From Bog-159 sp050008575 (GTDB lineage Bacteria > Acidobacteriota > Terriglobia > Bryobacterales > Bryobacteraceae), in contig JBEKMJ010000003.1 in NCBI GenBank assembly GCA_050008575.1, positions 92,838 to 156,837 of the forward strand: a stretch of DNA of 64,000 bases, read 5' to 3'. The notes below the pieces were generated by a model, which made no database searches, had not been told where the DNA came from, and saw nothing but the letters and a program-made list of their open reading frames with translations. The position numbers and the translations under genes were made by a program. Below are positions 25,375 to 34,335 of this stretch, piece after piece. Position 1 is the first letter of the stretch; the number at the start of each line of letters is the position of its first letter.

Positions 25375-25752
25375 TTACTCTCCTTTCGCCCGGATGAAGG
25401 TATGCTTCAACGGGTTGGCCCGAAACCGCGCCATTCTTTCGATGGCCCGGTCGATCTCCGCGCCGGGCACTTTGCCCTCCTTCGTCAGGCCATGAGAAAT
25501 CACGACTGCCTCGCTGCCATGAAAGAAGTAAAGGATACGATAATGGACGCGCGCGATGGATGGTCGCAGTTCGTGAATGCCGTCCCGCAGGTAATCGGCA
25601 ATGGGCCTTCGTAACTCGTGCCCGTCCGCCTCGAGCAGGCGGAGATACGCCTGGCTCTTGGCGTAAGCTCCATGAGGCAGCTTGGTTAGCCACTGGACCA
25701 TCGGCACCGTACCGTCCTGCTCCGCGTAGTAAATGAGCTTTGTTCGCGGCAC
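25375..25752 (-). CDS. RelE/HigB-like (phage-derived Gp49-type) toxin
   Basis: The 125-residue protein has the compact alpha/beta layout of RelE-superfamily toxins. Recognisable segments are W-L-x-x-L-P (about residues 21-26), the central G-I-H-E-L-R-P (about 58-64), V-H-Y-R-I-L-Y-F-F (about 69-77) and H-G-L-T-K-E (about 87-92). This H-E-L-R and L-Y-F arrangement is typical of the Gp49 branch that forms toxin-first pairs with XRE antitoxins and cleaves mRNA on the ribosome. It starts 9 bp after hsdS. The frame is intact, unlike the two other toxin genes in this window. Confidence 0.83.
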   Translation of the reverse strand: MPRTKLIYYAEQDGTVPMVQWLTKLPHGAYAKSQAYLRLLEADGHELRRPIADYLRDGIHELRPSIARVHYRILYFFHGSEAVVISHGLTKEGKVPGAEIDRAIERMARFRANPLKHTFIRAKGE

Positions 25753-25760
25753 GCCATACT

Positions 25761-27026
25761 CTAGTGTTCGTCAATCTGCGAATGTTTGTCAAACTCGGCG
25801 GGGGCGGGGCCGGGGTCGCGCACGTCGATTTTACCTGTCACAGCGGCCGAGATGAGCGCGGTGCGGCACTCATGGAACTTGGCGATCTGTTCGCGGATCT
25901 TCGCTGTGACGCGGTCGATGCGCGAATTTGCGTGGTCCAGGAAATGGGCAATTGCTCGCTGCTCCTCGATAGGCGGAACAGCGGTCAGCGTCGGGTGGAC
26001 ATCATTGCGGTCGACGCCGGGAACCGCCGATTTGACGGCGTTGAGGAGGAAGAGGGGTGCGAGGTGCGTAAGCATGGAGTGCAGAAACGCCGGATCGTTC
26101 CCGTGTAGATCGGTGCTGTATAAAGTCGTGTTGAGCGGCCAATAATCCCCTTCGATCAATTGGAACTGGCCGATGGTTCCGTAACGTCCGGTCACAATTC
26201 CCGGCCCGCACGCGGCGGCCACTGAGTGATCCCCGGACCTGCCACCGGAGGACACGACGGGCACCGCGCCCGCGCTCCGTTCTTCGGATGGCAAGTCGTG
26301 CCCCCGCTGGAAAGTGATTGCCCACTTTAGCTGTTTCAGTTCCCAATGTGCAGGTACCGTGCCGAGCCACGGAGCGCCCGAATCCTTCATGGGCGCGTTC
26401 GGATCGAGGCCCTTGGTCACGGCGCGGTTGATTAGCGCCGCCCGCTTCTCCTCCAGCAGCGTGATCAGCCGCTCCTTCTTTTCGATGAGGGCGTCAATCC
26501 GTGCCGTTTCTCGGTCCAGGAATTCGCTGATCGCTGCCTGGTCCGCCTCGGGCGGCAGCAGGATCGTGAACTTCCTGAGATCCGCCTGGAAAAGATGGGG
26601 GACACCCATACCGTCCTTCATTCTGCCGATCATCGATTGGGTGTAGTGCGAGGCAAGGAAATAGAAACAGTACACGCTGTTGAGCCTTTCGAGGGGTCTA
26701 ATGACAGCGATCGAACTGTTCACTGTCGCCGGTGCCGGAAGCGACCGAACGACATTGACAATACCGAGCGTCGAGCCGTCCTTGGCGATCAGCACGTCGC
26801 CCTCGCGCAGGATGATCTCCGGCGACTCGTAATGGCGCTCAGCCGTGATGTGGTCGACGTCGTCAAAGTCGATTCTCGTTCCCTTAATGTTGGGCGTGTT
26901 CAGGAAGATGAATCCGTCGTCCACGTATTCGGAGGCCTTCAGGCCCCTCCACCCGAGACGGGCTTTAACTGAGGCAACTGCCCCAAGCTTCGTGAAGCTC
27001 CAACTGGACGGGATTCTATCCACCAT
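25761..27026 (-). CDS. hsdS: Type I restriction specificity subunit S
   Basis: Two target-recognition domains are evident. The first starts P-S-S-W-S-F-T-K-L-G and ends before a long helix with L-D-R-E-T-A-R-I-D-A-L-I-E-K-K-E-R-L (about residues 168-185). The second begins near residue 219 with the parallel P-A-H-W-E-L-K-Q-L and ends with F-L-D-H-A-N-S-R-I-D and a matching helix. Each domain reads half of a bipartite DNA site and the helices set the spacing. The first gene of the operon, hsdM, ends 71 bp upstream. Recognition sequence cannot be read from the protein. Confidence 0.9.
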   Translation of the reverse strand: MVDRIPSSWSFTKLGAVASVKARLGWRGLKASEYVDDGFIFLNTPNIKGTRIDFDDVDHITAERHYESPEIILREGDVLIAKDGSTLGIVNVVRSLPAPATVNSSIAVIRPLERLNSVYCFYFLASHYTQSMIGRMKDGMGVPHLFQADLRKFTILLPPEADQAAISEFLDRETARIDALIEKKERLITLLEEKRAALINRAVTKGLDPNAPMKDSGAPWLGTVPAHWELKQLKWAITFQRGHDLPSEERSAGAVPVVSSGGRSGDHSVAAACGPGIVTGRYGTIGQFQLIEGDYWPLNTTLYSTDLHGNDPAFLHSMLTHLAPLFLLNAVKSAVPGVDRNDVHPTLTAVPPIEEQRAIAHFLDHANSRIDRVTAKIREQIAKFHECRTALISAAVTGKIDVRDPGPAPAEFDKHSQIDEH

Positions 27027-27096
27027 GGGTCATCGAAGCACCCGTATTGCGGGTATGGCCGAAGCTGGCGGGTGACAGGGGCAACGGGACCGCCAC

Positions 27097-29175
27097 TCAC
27101 TCGGAAACCTCTCGTAACATGACAAGGATCTCTGCTTCGAGGGCTTGGATTTCCGCCTCAATCTCCTCCAACGCGCCTGGGGGCACGTACTCGTAGAAGT
27201 ACCGATTGAAGTTGACCTCGTAGCCCACGCGGCCAACGCCGCCATCCTTCTTATCGCGGTCCCTGGCTTCCGCGCTAATCCACGCGTCGGGCACGTGCGG
27301 CAGCACCTCGCGCTCGAAGTATGCCTGGATATCCTCTTTAAGAGGCACGTTCTCGTAGTCCCGCAAATCCGGATCGGGCTCGGGCTTGCCATCCACATCC
27401 AGGCATGGCTCGGCGGTTGGGTCCTTCTCGCCCAGCGCCGCCAGAATCGCTTTCCTCACCGGCGCGGCAACGCGCAAGCCGGCCTCGTCGAGGGCGCCGT
27501 CCAGCAACTTCGCAAACTGCGCGCGGTCCTTATGCACGAGGGCAGAGTCCATCGCGCTCAGAACCGCCCAGATCTGTTCCTGCTTCCGAACGCCCTCCGC
27601 GACCTCTTCCTCGCCCGCCTTCCCCCTCTTCTTGCTCGTAGCGAGCGCCACGAAGCCAGCTTGCGACCGCAAGCGCGCGACGCGTTCGGCGCTGGCCTGG
27701 AAGTTCAACCGCAGCGGACGCTCCACCGTGACCTTGCGGTATCCGAAATCCGTAGAGTCGAAGATCTTCGTATACCGGCCCGGTTCGAAGGCCTGCGCAA
27801 GGCGCGCCAATTCGACGATGTGCTCCTCGGCCAGTTCGTTGCGCTTGTCGCCCAGGCTGCGGCGCATCTTGCGGGCGAAGATCTCCGCTTCTTTGCCGTT
27901 CTCCTTGCGCACCGCCGCCCCGTTCACCAGCAGCACCTTGCCGCGCCGGGCCTTCGGCTTCCGATTCGTCAGCACCCAGATGTACGTGTTGATGCCGGTG
28001 TTGTAGAACAACTGGCCGGGCAGGGCGACGACGGTCTCCAGCCAGTCATGCTCCAGAATCCAACGGCGGATTTCGCTTTCGCCGCTGCCGGCATCGCCGG
28101 TGAACAGGGGCGATCCGTTCATGACGATGGCGATACGGCTGCCGCCCTCCGCGACCGGCTTCATCTTGGAAATCATGTGCTGCAGGAAAAGGATCTGCCC
28201 GTCGCTGATGCGGGGCGTGCCTGCGCCGAAACGGCCGGCCTCGCCGCGCGCGGCCTCTTCATCGATGAAACCCTGCTCCTTCTTCCAATCCTTCCCGTAG
28301 GGCGGGTTGGTGAGCATGTAGTCGAAAGTGGCGCGGGCGTGCCCGTCGGACGAGAGGCAGGAGCCGGGCTTGATGTTGTCGGCGTCGCGGTCGTCGCCTT
28401 TGATCAGCAGGTCGGACTTGCACACCGCATAAGTTTCGTCGTTCACTTCCTGGCCGAACAGCCGGATATCGGCATTCGGGTTGATCTGCCCAAGCACATG
28501 CTCCTTGGCAATGGAGAGCATGCCGCCCGATCCGCACGCTGGATCGAACACGGTGCGGATGGCGCTTTCCTGCTTCAGCACGGCGCGGTCGCCGTTGATC
28601 AGCAGGCGCACCATCAGGCGGATGACTTCGCGCGGCGTGAAGTGCTCGCCGGGGTTTTCGTTGGATTGCTCGTTGAAGCGGCGGATCAGCTCCTCGAAGA
28701 TGGTCCCCATGGTGTGGTTGTCCACCTTGTCCGGGTGCAGGTCGGCGTCGCTCAGCTTGCGGACCAGGGCGAACAGCAGGCCTTTTTCGTCGAGCGTGTC
28801 GATGGTGCCGCGCAGCTTGAAGCGGTCGATCACGTCGCGCATGTTTTCCGAGAAGTTGTTGATATAGGCGCGGAGGTTCTTGCCGATATTCTTCGGGTCG
28901 TCCAGCAGCTTTGGGAAGTCGAATTTCGAGATGTTGTAGAAGGAGTGGCCGGCGGCGCGGCGAAGCTGGCCGTCCATATTTTCAAGGCCCTTGGCTTTCA
29001 GCTCCTCGTGGCGCTTCAGGACCTTGTCCTTCGTGGGGGCGAGCACGCAATCGAGGCGGCGCAGGACAGTGAAAGGCAGGATCACGTCCGGGTATTTACC
29101 GCGCTTGAAATCGTCGCGCAGAATCTCATCGGCAATCGACCAGATGAAGTTCGCGATCTCCTGAAAGCTATTCAT
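27097..29175 (-). CDS. hsdM: Type I restriction-modification DNA methyltransferase subunit M
   Basis: The N-terminal helical domain (D-E-I-L-R-D-D-F-K-R-G-K-Y) is followed by AdoMet-binding motif I, F-D-P-A-C-G-S-G-G-M (about residue 211), and the catalytic N-P-P-Y-G motif of N6-adenine methylases (about 287). The length of 692 exceeds the classical 520, because of a C-terminal extension with a short repeat of charged helices (about 450-690). It is the first gene of the operon, so modification is expressed before restriction. A long open frame on the opposite strand (27145-30129) is a composition artefact. Confidence 0.93.
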   Translation of the reverse strand: MNSFQEIANFIWSIADEILRDDFKRGKYPDVILPFTVLRRLDCVLAPTKDKVLKRHEELKAKGLENMDGQLRRAAGHSFYNISKFDFPKLLDDPKNIGKNLRAYINNFSENMRDVIDRFKLRGTIDTLDEKGLLFALVRKLSDADLHPDKVDNHTMGTIFEELIRRFNEQSNENPGEHFTPREVIRLMVRLLINGDRAVLKQESAIRTVFDPACGSGGMLSIAKEHVLGQINPNADIRLFGQEVNDETYAVCKSDLLIKGDDRDADNIKPGSCLSSDGHARATFDYMLTNPPYGKDWKKEQGFIDEEAARGEAGRFGAGTPRISDGQILFLQHMISKMKPVAEGGSRIAIVMNGSPLFTGDAGSGESEIRRWILEHDWLETVVALPGQLFYNTGINTYIWVLTNRKPKARRGKVLLVNGAAVRKENGKEAEIFARKMRRSLGDKRNELAEEHIVELARLAQAFEPGRYTKIFDSTDFGYRKVTVERPLRLNFQASAERVARLRSQAGFVALATSKKRGKAGEEEVAEGVRKQEQIWAVLSAMDSALVHKDRAQFAKLLDGALDEAGLRVAAPVRKAILAALGEKDPTAEPCLDVDGKPEPDPDLRDYENVPLKEDIQAYFEREVLPHVPDAWISAEARDRDKKDGGVGRVGYEVNFNRYFYEYVPPGALEEIEAEIQALEAEILVMLREVSE

Positions 29176-29230
29176 GTCGTCGAAGACAAGAATAGCGCGT
29201 TACTGCCCGTCACCCGGCAGCCAGCCCCCG

Positions 29231-29263
29231 TTCTATCCGTGTATATCTGTGTCCATCTGTGGC
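29231..29263. repeat. Single arm of the GTGTATCTGTG-family repeat
   Basis: TTCTATCCGTGTATATCTGT, then GTCCATCTGTGG, resembles the right arm of the inverted repeat at 10107-10141. No second arm was seen, so it is a half copy. It lies in the short gap between hsdM and the glycosyltransferase gene. Confidence 0.6.
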
Positions 29264-29286
29264 GCCATTCTGTTAAGCTGCTGGAA

Positions 29287-30129
29287 GTGGCCGAACCTTC
29301 CGGCCAGGCGCCGAAGCCTCCCAAGGTATCGGCCCTGGTGGTTTCCTACAATCGAAGAGCCCTGTTACGGCGCGCGCTCGAAGCGCTGGAGCGGTCCGAG
29401 GCCCGCGATGCCATTGAGATCGTGGTAGTGGACAACGGGTCCACCGACGGCAGCCAGGAGCTTGAGGTGGTTTTCCCGCACGCGCGGTTCATCCGCATTC
29501 CGCGCAATTTCGGGCTGACCAAAGCCCTTAATCTGGGCGTCCGCGGTTCCGAAGGCGAGTACGTTTTCTTTCTGCATGAGGACACTGAGGTTTTCCCCGA
29601 AACCGCGCGTCTGTTGGCCGAGCTTTTGGACACGCAAGCGGACGCCGGCGCCGTCTGTCCGCTGTTGGTGGACGGCGAAGGGCGGCCCGTGCCGCAATTG
29701 GGGCAGTTTCCGCCGGACGATACCTGGCGGCCTGCCGAGCCAGGGCCCGACCCCATGCCAGTCGAATACCCGCGCGGCGCGGCTCTCATGATGCGTCGCC
29801 CCTTATTCACGGCGATTCGCCAGATCGATGAGCGCTACGGACAATTTGGCAGCGATGCCGACCTGTGCTACCAGATCCGCCGCGCCGGCAAGAAGATCCT
29901 GCTGGCTCCCCAGGCGCGCGCCCATCACGAAGGGCGCGAGGGCGAATCCACATTGCGCAAAGCGGATCGCCAGCAGGGCACGGCGGCGTTTATCGGCAAA
30001 TACGGCGGTTTTTGGAGCGGCTTGTGGGCGCAGATCGCAACGGTTTTCGGCGCCCTGGGTTCACTTCAGTTAGGCGTGCTCAAATATCTTTTGGCTAATC
30101 AGAAGGTTGACGGAAGTCAACAGGAGTAG
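29287..30129 (+). CDS. GT2-family glycosyltransferase
   Basis: The GT-A core starts with V-S-A-L-V-V-S-Y-N-R-R (about residues 13-23). It has V-V-V-D-N-G-S-T-D-G-S (about 45-55), a D-E-D substitute as H-E-D-T-E-V for the metal-binding DXD (about 96-101), and the acceptor-side G-S-D-A-D-L-C-Y-Q-I-R-R-A-G-K. The family is the rhamnosyl/galactofuranosyl type that acts on polysaccharides at the membrane. GTG 29287 is the first in-frame start after the repeat arm; the codons before it read through the repeat and the hsdM antisense strand. The C-terminus is hydrophobic but I see no clear membrane helix beyond one weak segment. Confidence 0.8.
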   Translation: MAEPSGQAPKPPKVSALVVSYNRRALLRRALEALERSEARDAIEIVVVDNGSTDGSQELEVVFPHARFIRIPRNFGLTKALNLGVRGSEGEYVFFLHEDTEVFPETARLLAELLDTQADAGAVCPLLVDGEGRPVPQLGQFPPDDTWRPAEPGPDPMPVEYPRGAALMMRRPLFTAIRQIDERYGQFGSDADLCYQIRRAGKKILLAPQARAHHEGREGESTLRKADRQQGTAAFIGKYGGFWSGLWAQIATVFGALGSLQLGVLKYLLANQKVDGSQQE

Positions 30130-30175
30130 TCCAAGACAACCCCGCACGGCGCCTATTTCCGCTATCATGTAGCCA

Positions 30176-30643
30176 ATGGACGCTATTCTTTGGATACTGC
30201 TGCCGGGCTTCGTGGCGGTCGGCTCCGGCCTGCTGGCGTTCTACATCATGCAGTCGCGCATGGAAGTGGCGCTGGCCCGCGAACGGGAAGCCATGGCCCA
30301 GGCCCGCGGCACTCTGGAAGCCGAGAAGAATTCACTTGAACAGGCCTTGCGCGGCGCCAAAGAATCGGCCCGGCGCGAGGCTCTGGACGACTTTCTGGCC
30401 GACATGCACGTGGAGCAGCGGCATTACGTGAAAGACAACAAGCTGCTGTTCCAGAACCGCAAGGCGCTGGTGCTGCAGGAGCGCATCTTCTTCCGGAATA
30501 TTCCGCTCTCCAACTGGATCGAGCACGAGATCGTATTGCAGGAAGGCGAAGATGCGGATAAAGCCGCCCGCAGCCTGACCTCCTTCGTGGACGTGGTCAG
30601 CGTGGAGGCGCAGGCGCCCAACGGCAACCGGTTGCTGCGCTAG
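30176..30643 (+). CDS. Single-TM protein with coiled coil, unknown function
   Basis: One membrane helix (about residues 4-26) anchors a short coiled coil rich in Ala, Arg and Glu (about 30-65). A conserved-looking globular C-terminus follows (R-H-Y-V-K-D-N-K-L-L-F-Q-N-R-K-A-L-V-L, about 82-100). The N-out or N-in orientation cannot be fixed; the arginines after the helix favour a cytoplasmic domain. It follows the glycosyltransferase gene by 46 bp. I do not recognise the family. Confidence 0.7.
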   Translation: MDAILWILLPGFVAVGSGLLAFYIMQSRMEVALAREREAMAQARGTLEAEKNSLEQALRGAKESARREALDDFLADMHVEQRHYVKDNKLLFQNRKALVLQERIFFRNIPLSNWIEHEIVLQEGEDADKAARSLTSFVDVVSVEAQAPNGNRLLR

Positions 30644-30679
30644 GCGACGGGCCTGCGGGCAAGCGAAGGTTGCTGAAGA

Positions 30680-30762
30680 GCGGGCCTACGAGGCCCGCGC
30701 AGGCTTCGAGCCAGGCTTCGAGCCTGCCCCACTGCAGCGCTGGCCTGGAGGCCGGCGCCTAG
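30680..30762. repeat. GC-rich palindromic repeat cluster
   Basis: Hairpins GCGGGCCTACGAGGCCCGC, CAGGCTTCGAGCCAGGCTTCGA and GGCCTGGAGGCCGG lie one after another, with the family end CGAGCCTGCCCCAC. The cluster fills the gap between two convergent genes and reaches the last codons of the chemoreceptor gene. Confidence 0.7.
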
Positions 30763-32201
30763 ATCCGATGCGTGCCGGCGCCACCCACCATGGCCGTGAG
30801 CCGCTCCACGATATTCCGTAGAGCCTCCGATTGCGCATTCAATTCCTCGGCTGCCGAGGCGCCTTCCTGGGCGTTGGCCGCGTTTTTCTGCGTTACCTGT
30901 TCCATCTGGGTGATGGCTTTGCCGATCTGTTCGATCCCGCCGGCTTGCTCCTGACTGCCCAAGCTCACCTCATCTACCAGCGTCTTCACCTTCGCGGATT
31001 CTTCGGTAATACTCCGGATCGCCGAGGCCACCTGGTCCACCTTCGTCTTACCGTCCTTGGACTTCGAAATCGACTCCTCGATCAGCGCGGCGGTATCCTT
31101 GGCCGCCTGCGCACAACGCTGCGCCAGGTTGCGTACTTCGTCGGCCACCACCGCGAAACCCATGCCAGCCTCGCCCGCGCGGGCCGCCTCCACAGCCGCG
31201 TTCAGCGCCAAGATGTTGGTCTGGAAAGCGATTTCGTCGATCACCTTGATGATCTTGGAGATCTTGTCGCTCTGTGTATTGATTTCGCCCATGGCGACGA
31301 TCATCTGGTCCAACGCCTGGTTGGTCTCGACGAATTTGCGCTCCGATTGGGTCACCAGACCGGCCGCGCCAAGCGAGTTCTCGCTGTTCTTGCGGGCCAT
31401 GGAACTGATTTCCTCGCTGGATGCGGAAGTTTCCTCCAGCGACGCCGCCTGCTCGGAGGCCCCCTGCGCCAGCGATTGGCTGGACGAAGAAACCTGCCCC
31501 GCCGCGGCAGACACCTGCCCGGCTCCATCGGCCATTTCGCGGGCAATCTGCCGCAGCGTGCCGCTGGTCTGGCGCACCACCCACAGGACCGCCAATCCGA
31601 CCCCCAAAGACAGGGCCAACATGACGAACGATATGCTCCGGGCGCGGCTATATTGATCGGCGCCCATCTGTTTGTTCTTAGCCAGGACATCGTTCTCATG
31701 CGTCACCAGATCGCCCGCAATCCTTTCAATAGCGGCGAAATGGGACCGGGTGGAGATCATCACGGGCAACGCTTCAGCCGGCTTGCCCGCGATGCATAAT
31801 TGGTTGATCCGGTCATATTTGGGAAGCCAGTTGTCCAGCTCCGTGCGGATCTCGCCCAAGCGCGCCTGGGTCTGCGCGGATGCAATCGCGGAGTACTCCG
31901 CGATCGTCTTGCGAATTCTCTCCACGTTGGCCTGAAAATCCTGCCGGGCTTTCTCGACCTCGTCCGGCTGGCGCCCAAACGTGAACAGAACCATGGCCCG
32001 CTGGGATCGCACCATATCGGATTTGGCCGTATTGACCACGCCGGCCATGGCAATCTTTGTGGCGGTCTTATCGGCAGTCTCGTCAAACACCTGCCTGAGC
32101 TTACCGATGGAGTCCATCGAGGTGTAGCCTAGTATGACCGTGAGCAGTACCAGTGTGGCGGAGCAAATGCTCAATTTTACGCCAAGCGTCCAATTCTTCA
32201 T
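30759..32201 (-). CDS. Methyl-accepting chemotaxis protein
   Basis: Starting at the ATG at 32201, a first membrane helix (about residues 9-28) leads to a four-helix-bundle sensor (4HB_MCP type, about 35-180). A second helix (about 187-206) follows. The cytoplasmic part lacks a clear HAMP domain and goes straight into a long coiled coil. The tip of the hairpin is I-D-E-I-A-F-Q-T-N-I-L-A-L-N-A-A-V-E-A-A-R-A-G-E, where CheA and CheW bind. No other chemotaxis genes are nearby. Upstream in-frame codons to 32303 are basic and Pro-rich and are rejected as coding. Confidence 0.88.
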   Translation of the reverse strand: MKNWTLGVKLSICSATLVLLTVILGYTSMDSIGKLRQVFDETADKTATKIAMAGVVNTAKSDMVRSQRAMVLFTFGRQPDEVEKARQDFQANVERIRKTIAEYSAIASAQTQARLGEIRTELDNWLPKYDRINQLCIAGKPAEALPVMISTRSHFAAIERIAGDLVTHENDVLAKNKQMGADQYSRARSISFVMLALSLGVGLAVLWVVRQTSGTLRQIAREMADGAGQVSAAAGQVSSSSQSLAQGASEQAASLEETSASSEEISSMARKNSENSLGAAGLVTQSERKFVETNQALDQMIVAMGEINTQSDKISKIIKVIDEIAFQTNILALNAAVEAARAGEAGMGFAVVADEVRNLAQRCAQAAKDTAALIEESISKSKDGKTKVDQVASAIRSITEESAKVKTLVDEVSLGSQEQAGGIEQIGKAITQMEQVTQKNAANAQEGASAAEELNAQSEALRNIVERLTAMVGGAGTHRI

Positions 32202-32299
32202 AGTTTTCGAAGCCCCCGCAATCGGTTGCTGCGGTAATGATCGGCTGGATCGGGGGGGAGGAATAGGACTGCTCGCGAACGGCCGCCGGCGGACGCCGA

Positions 32300-32662
32300 T
32301 CACTTGGTGGTCAGCAGCATGCGGGCGGCCACGATCACCAGAAACACGGCATAGATCCGCCGGATGGTCACTGGCGGGAGGGCCAATATGATGCGCGCGC
32401 CGAAATAAGCGCCGACGAACAGGCCCGCCGCAATCACCAGCGCATACTTCAAATTGATGTGGCCGGCGCGGTAGTATTCCATGGCGCCCAACAGTCCGAC
32501 GGGCGGGATGAGCGCCGCAAGCGAAGTGCCGATGGCATCCACCTCGCCGAGCTTCATGAAATAAAGCAAGGCCGGCACGATGACCAATCCTCCGCCGATG
32601 CCGAACATGCCGGCCAGGACGCCGGCGGCCAAACCGATTGCGATGAGGGGCAAATAAGCCAT
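32300..32662 (-). CDS. TauE/SafE-family (DUF81) membrane permease, half-length
   Basis: The 120 residues form about four membrane helices with the signature G-L-A-A-G-V-L-A-G-M-F-G-I-G-G-G-L-V-I-V-P near the start (residues 10-30), which is the family repeat motif. Full-length transporters have about 240 residues and two such halves. This is a one-repeat version that would have to dimerise, a common form in this family. Candidate substrates are small organic or inorganic sulfur anions, judged from the family only. Confidence 0.82.
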   Translation of the reverse strand: MAYLPLIAIGLAAGVLAGMFGIGGGLVIVPALLYFMKLGEVDAIGTSLAALIPPVGLLGAMEYYRAGHINLKYALVIAAGLFVGAYFGARIILALPPVTIRRIYAVFLVIVAARMLLTTK

Positions 32663-32732
32663 GATTGCGAGTCTATCACGGCGGACCCTTCACACAATCA
32701 AAGCCCAACTCGTTGGATCTAAAGAGGCGCGC

Positions 32733-34334
32733 TCACCTCTCCAGTCGGAAGGTCACCGCGATGGTCGAGACCACCTCCACCGGTTCACCGTTCAGCAGCG
32801 TCGGCTGGTAGTGCCACTGCTTTACGGCGTCCATCGCAGCGCTGGCCAACTCCGCATCCACGGACTGGTTCATCACCGAGAGTCCCAGTAAATCGCCGCC
32901 AGTCGAGATGACCGCGCGCAGGAGCACCGTGCCTTCGATGCCCGCCGCCTCCGCGCCCGCCGGGTACGCCGGTTTGGTCATCGATATGAGCTTGGTCGCT
33001 TGCACCATGCCGCCCACGCGAATGCGCCGCGACGCGCCGGTCTCTTTCGGCGGCGGAGCCTTGCCCACTACTTCCACCGCTTCGGTGACGGGTCCGATGC
33101 CGAGAGTGATGTTGTTCCCGGATGCGGCGGGCAGCACAATCGCTTGCCGAAACTCGGCAAAGCCTTGGGCCCGGACTTCCAAGGTATACGATCCCGCGGG
33201 CAGGCCGGACAGGGTGTATTCCCCCGCGCCATTCGTGCGTGCGGCTTCCTGATGGCTGGTGTTGTTCTTCAGCAGGATCAGTACGCCCGGCACGGCGGCG
33301 CCGCTGACGTCGTAGACGGACCCCGAGAGCGATGCGGCCGGCTTGGATTCCTGACCGCGCAACGCGGCCATGGGGATAACCACAGCCAGAAGCGCCGCGA
33401 TGGCGGTGCAGCAGACTCGCCGGCTCAACCCGTTGCGGTTCGCGCGGGCGTCGAGCAATGCGCGCACGCGCGGCTCCAGGTCCGATGCCGCGGCCATGCC
33501 CAGCGCGGCCGCGAAAGCGCCCGCCGCCGTCACGGATCGCGCCAACTCGACGAGCTGCTCGGCGTAGGTAGACGGCGCGGCTCCGGCTCGCACCACGGCG
33601 TCGTCGCAGGAGCGCTCCTGTTCGCGGCGGAAGCGGGCGGCGGCCAGCCATGCCAGCGGATGAAACCAGAAGAAAGCCACGGCCACTTGCGCCATGAACC
33701 AGAGCAGTGGATCCCTGCGCCGCGCGTGCGTCAGTTCGTGCAGGAGCACGATAACGCGCCGATCGGCGTTCCACTCGTCCGATGCTTCCGGCAGCACTAC
33801 AGACGTGGCGAAGAGGCCGCCGGTCAGGGGCACGTCGGTCTCGGCGCTGCGCCGCAGCCTAACGATACGCCGCAGCCCGATGCGGGCCTGGGCAGCGTCA
33901 CGGACTGCGATCCAATCGGGCGCGCGGATCTCGGGGGCCCGGCGCAGCGATAGGGCCAGCCGCAAGTGCCCTGCGCCCATGCGGGCCAGCACGACGATCG
34001 CGCCGGCCAGCCAGAATACGACCGGCCAGGCGACGGTCCGTCTGGCGCGCCGCGGTTGCACGACGCTGGCGACGTCCGGCGCCGACTCGGCCGCCGCATC
34101 CCCGATGAAAACCCTGCGCGCGGCGGAAGCGATGGCCGGCGTTCTCAGGTGCACATCCCACCGCGACAGAATCGGTGAAAGCGCGGGGACGGCCAGCACC
34201 GCGGCGAGCGCGCACGTCCACGTGAAATAGCGCGCCGCGGACCGCCGGCGCATCGCCATGGTCAATAGCCACGCAGCCGCCAGAATCACCGTGGCCTTGA
34301 TGGCGGCGTCCAAGAGAAACGCGATCGATGGCAT
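32733..34334 (-). CDS. M56 (BlaR1/MecR1-like) membrane metalloprotease fused to carboxypeptidase-regulatory and TonB domains
   Basis: About four membrane helices in the first 300 residues surround the zinc-protease motif L-L-H-E-L-T-H-A-R-R-R-D (about 199-210), followed by F-F-W-F-H-P-L-A-W and E-R-S-C-D-D-A-V-V. A carboxypeptidase-regulatory-like beta sandwich follows (about 333-415, G-A-A-V-P-G-V and G-E-Y-T-L-S-G-L-P-A-G-S-Y). A TonB C-terminal domain ends the protein (about 438-533). In BlaR1 the extracellular part senses beta-lactam and the protease cuts BlaI; here the penicillin-binding sensor is replaced by the other two domains. It starts 1 bp after the BlaI-type gene, and GAGGAGGGATTTGAA precedes its ATG. 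Confidence 0.85.
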   Translation of the reverse strand: MPSIAFLLDAAIKATVILAAAWLLTMAMRRRSAARYFTWTCALAAVLAVPALSPILSRWDVHLRTPAIASAARRVFIGDAAAESAPDVASVVQPRRARRTVAWPVVFWLAGAIVVLARMGAGHLRLALSLRRAPEIRAPDWIAVRDAAQARIGLRRIVRLRRSAETDVPLTGGLFATSVVLPEASDEWNADRRVIVLLHELTHARRRDPLLWFMAQVAVAFFWFHPLAWLAAARFRREQERSCDDAVVRAGAAPSTYAEQLVELARSVTAAGAFAAALGMAAASDLEPRVRALLDARANRNGLSRRVCCTAIAALLAVVIPMAALRGQESKPAASLSGSVYDVSGAAVPGVLILLKNNTSHQEAARTNGAGEYTLSGLPAGSYTLEVRAQGFAEFRQAIVLPAASGNNITLGIGPVTEAVEVVGKAPPPKETGASRRIRVGGMVQATKLISMTKPAYPAGAEAAGIEGTVLLRAVISTGGDLLGLSVMNQSVDAELASAAMDAVKQWHYQPTLLNGEPVEVVSTIAVTFRLER

Positions 34335-34335
34335 T

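Noticed and set aside
27145..30129. A 994-codon plus-strand open frame across hsdM
   Set aside because: It is antisense to an intact, motif-bearing methylase; high GC leaves the antisense third frame free of stops. Only the end (29287-30129) is a real glycosyltransferase gene.
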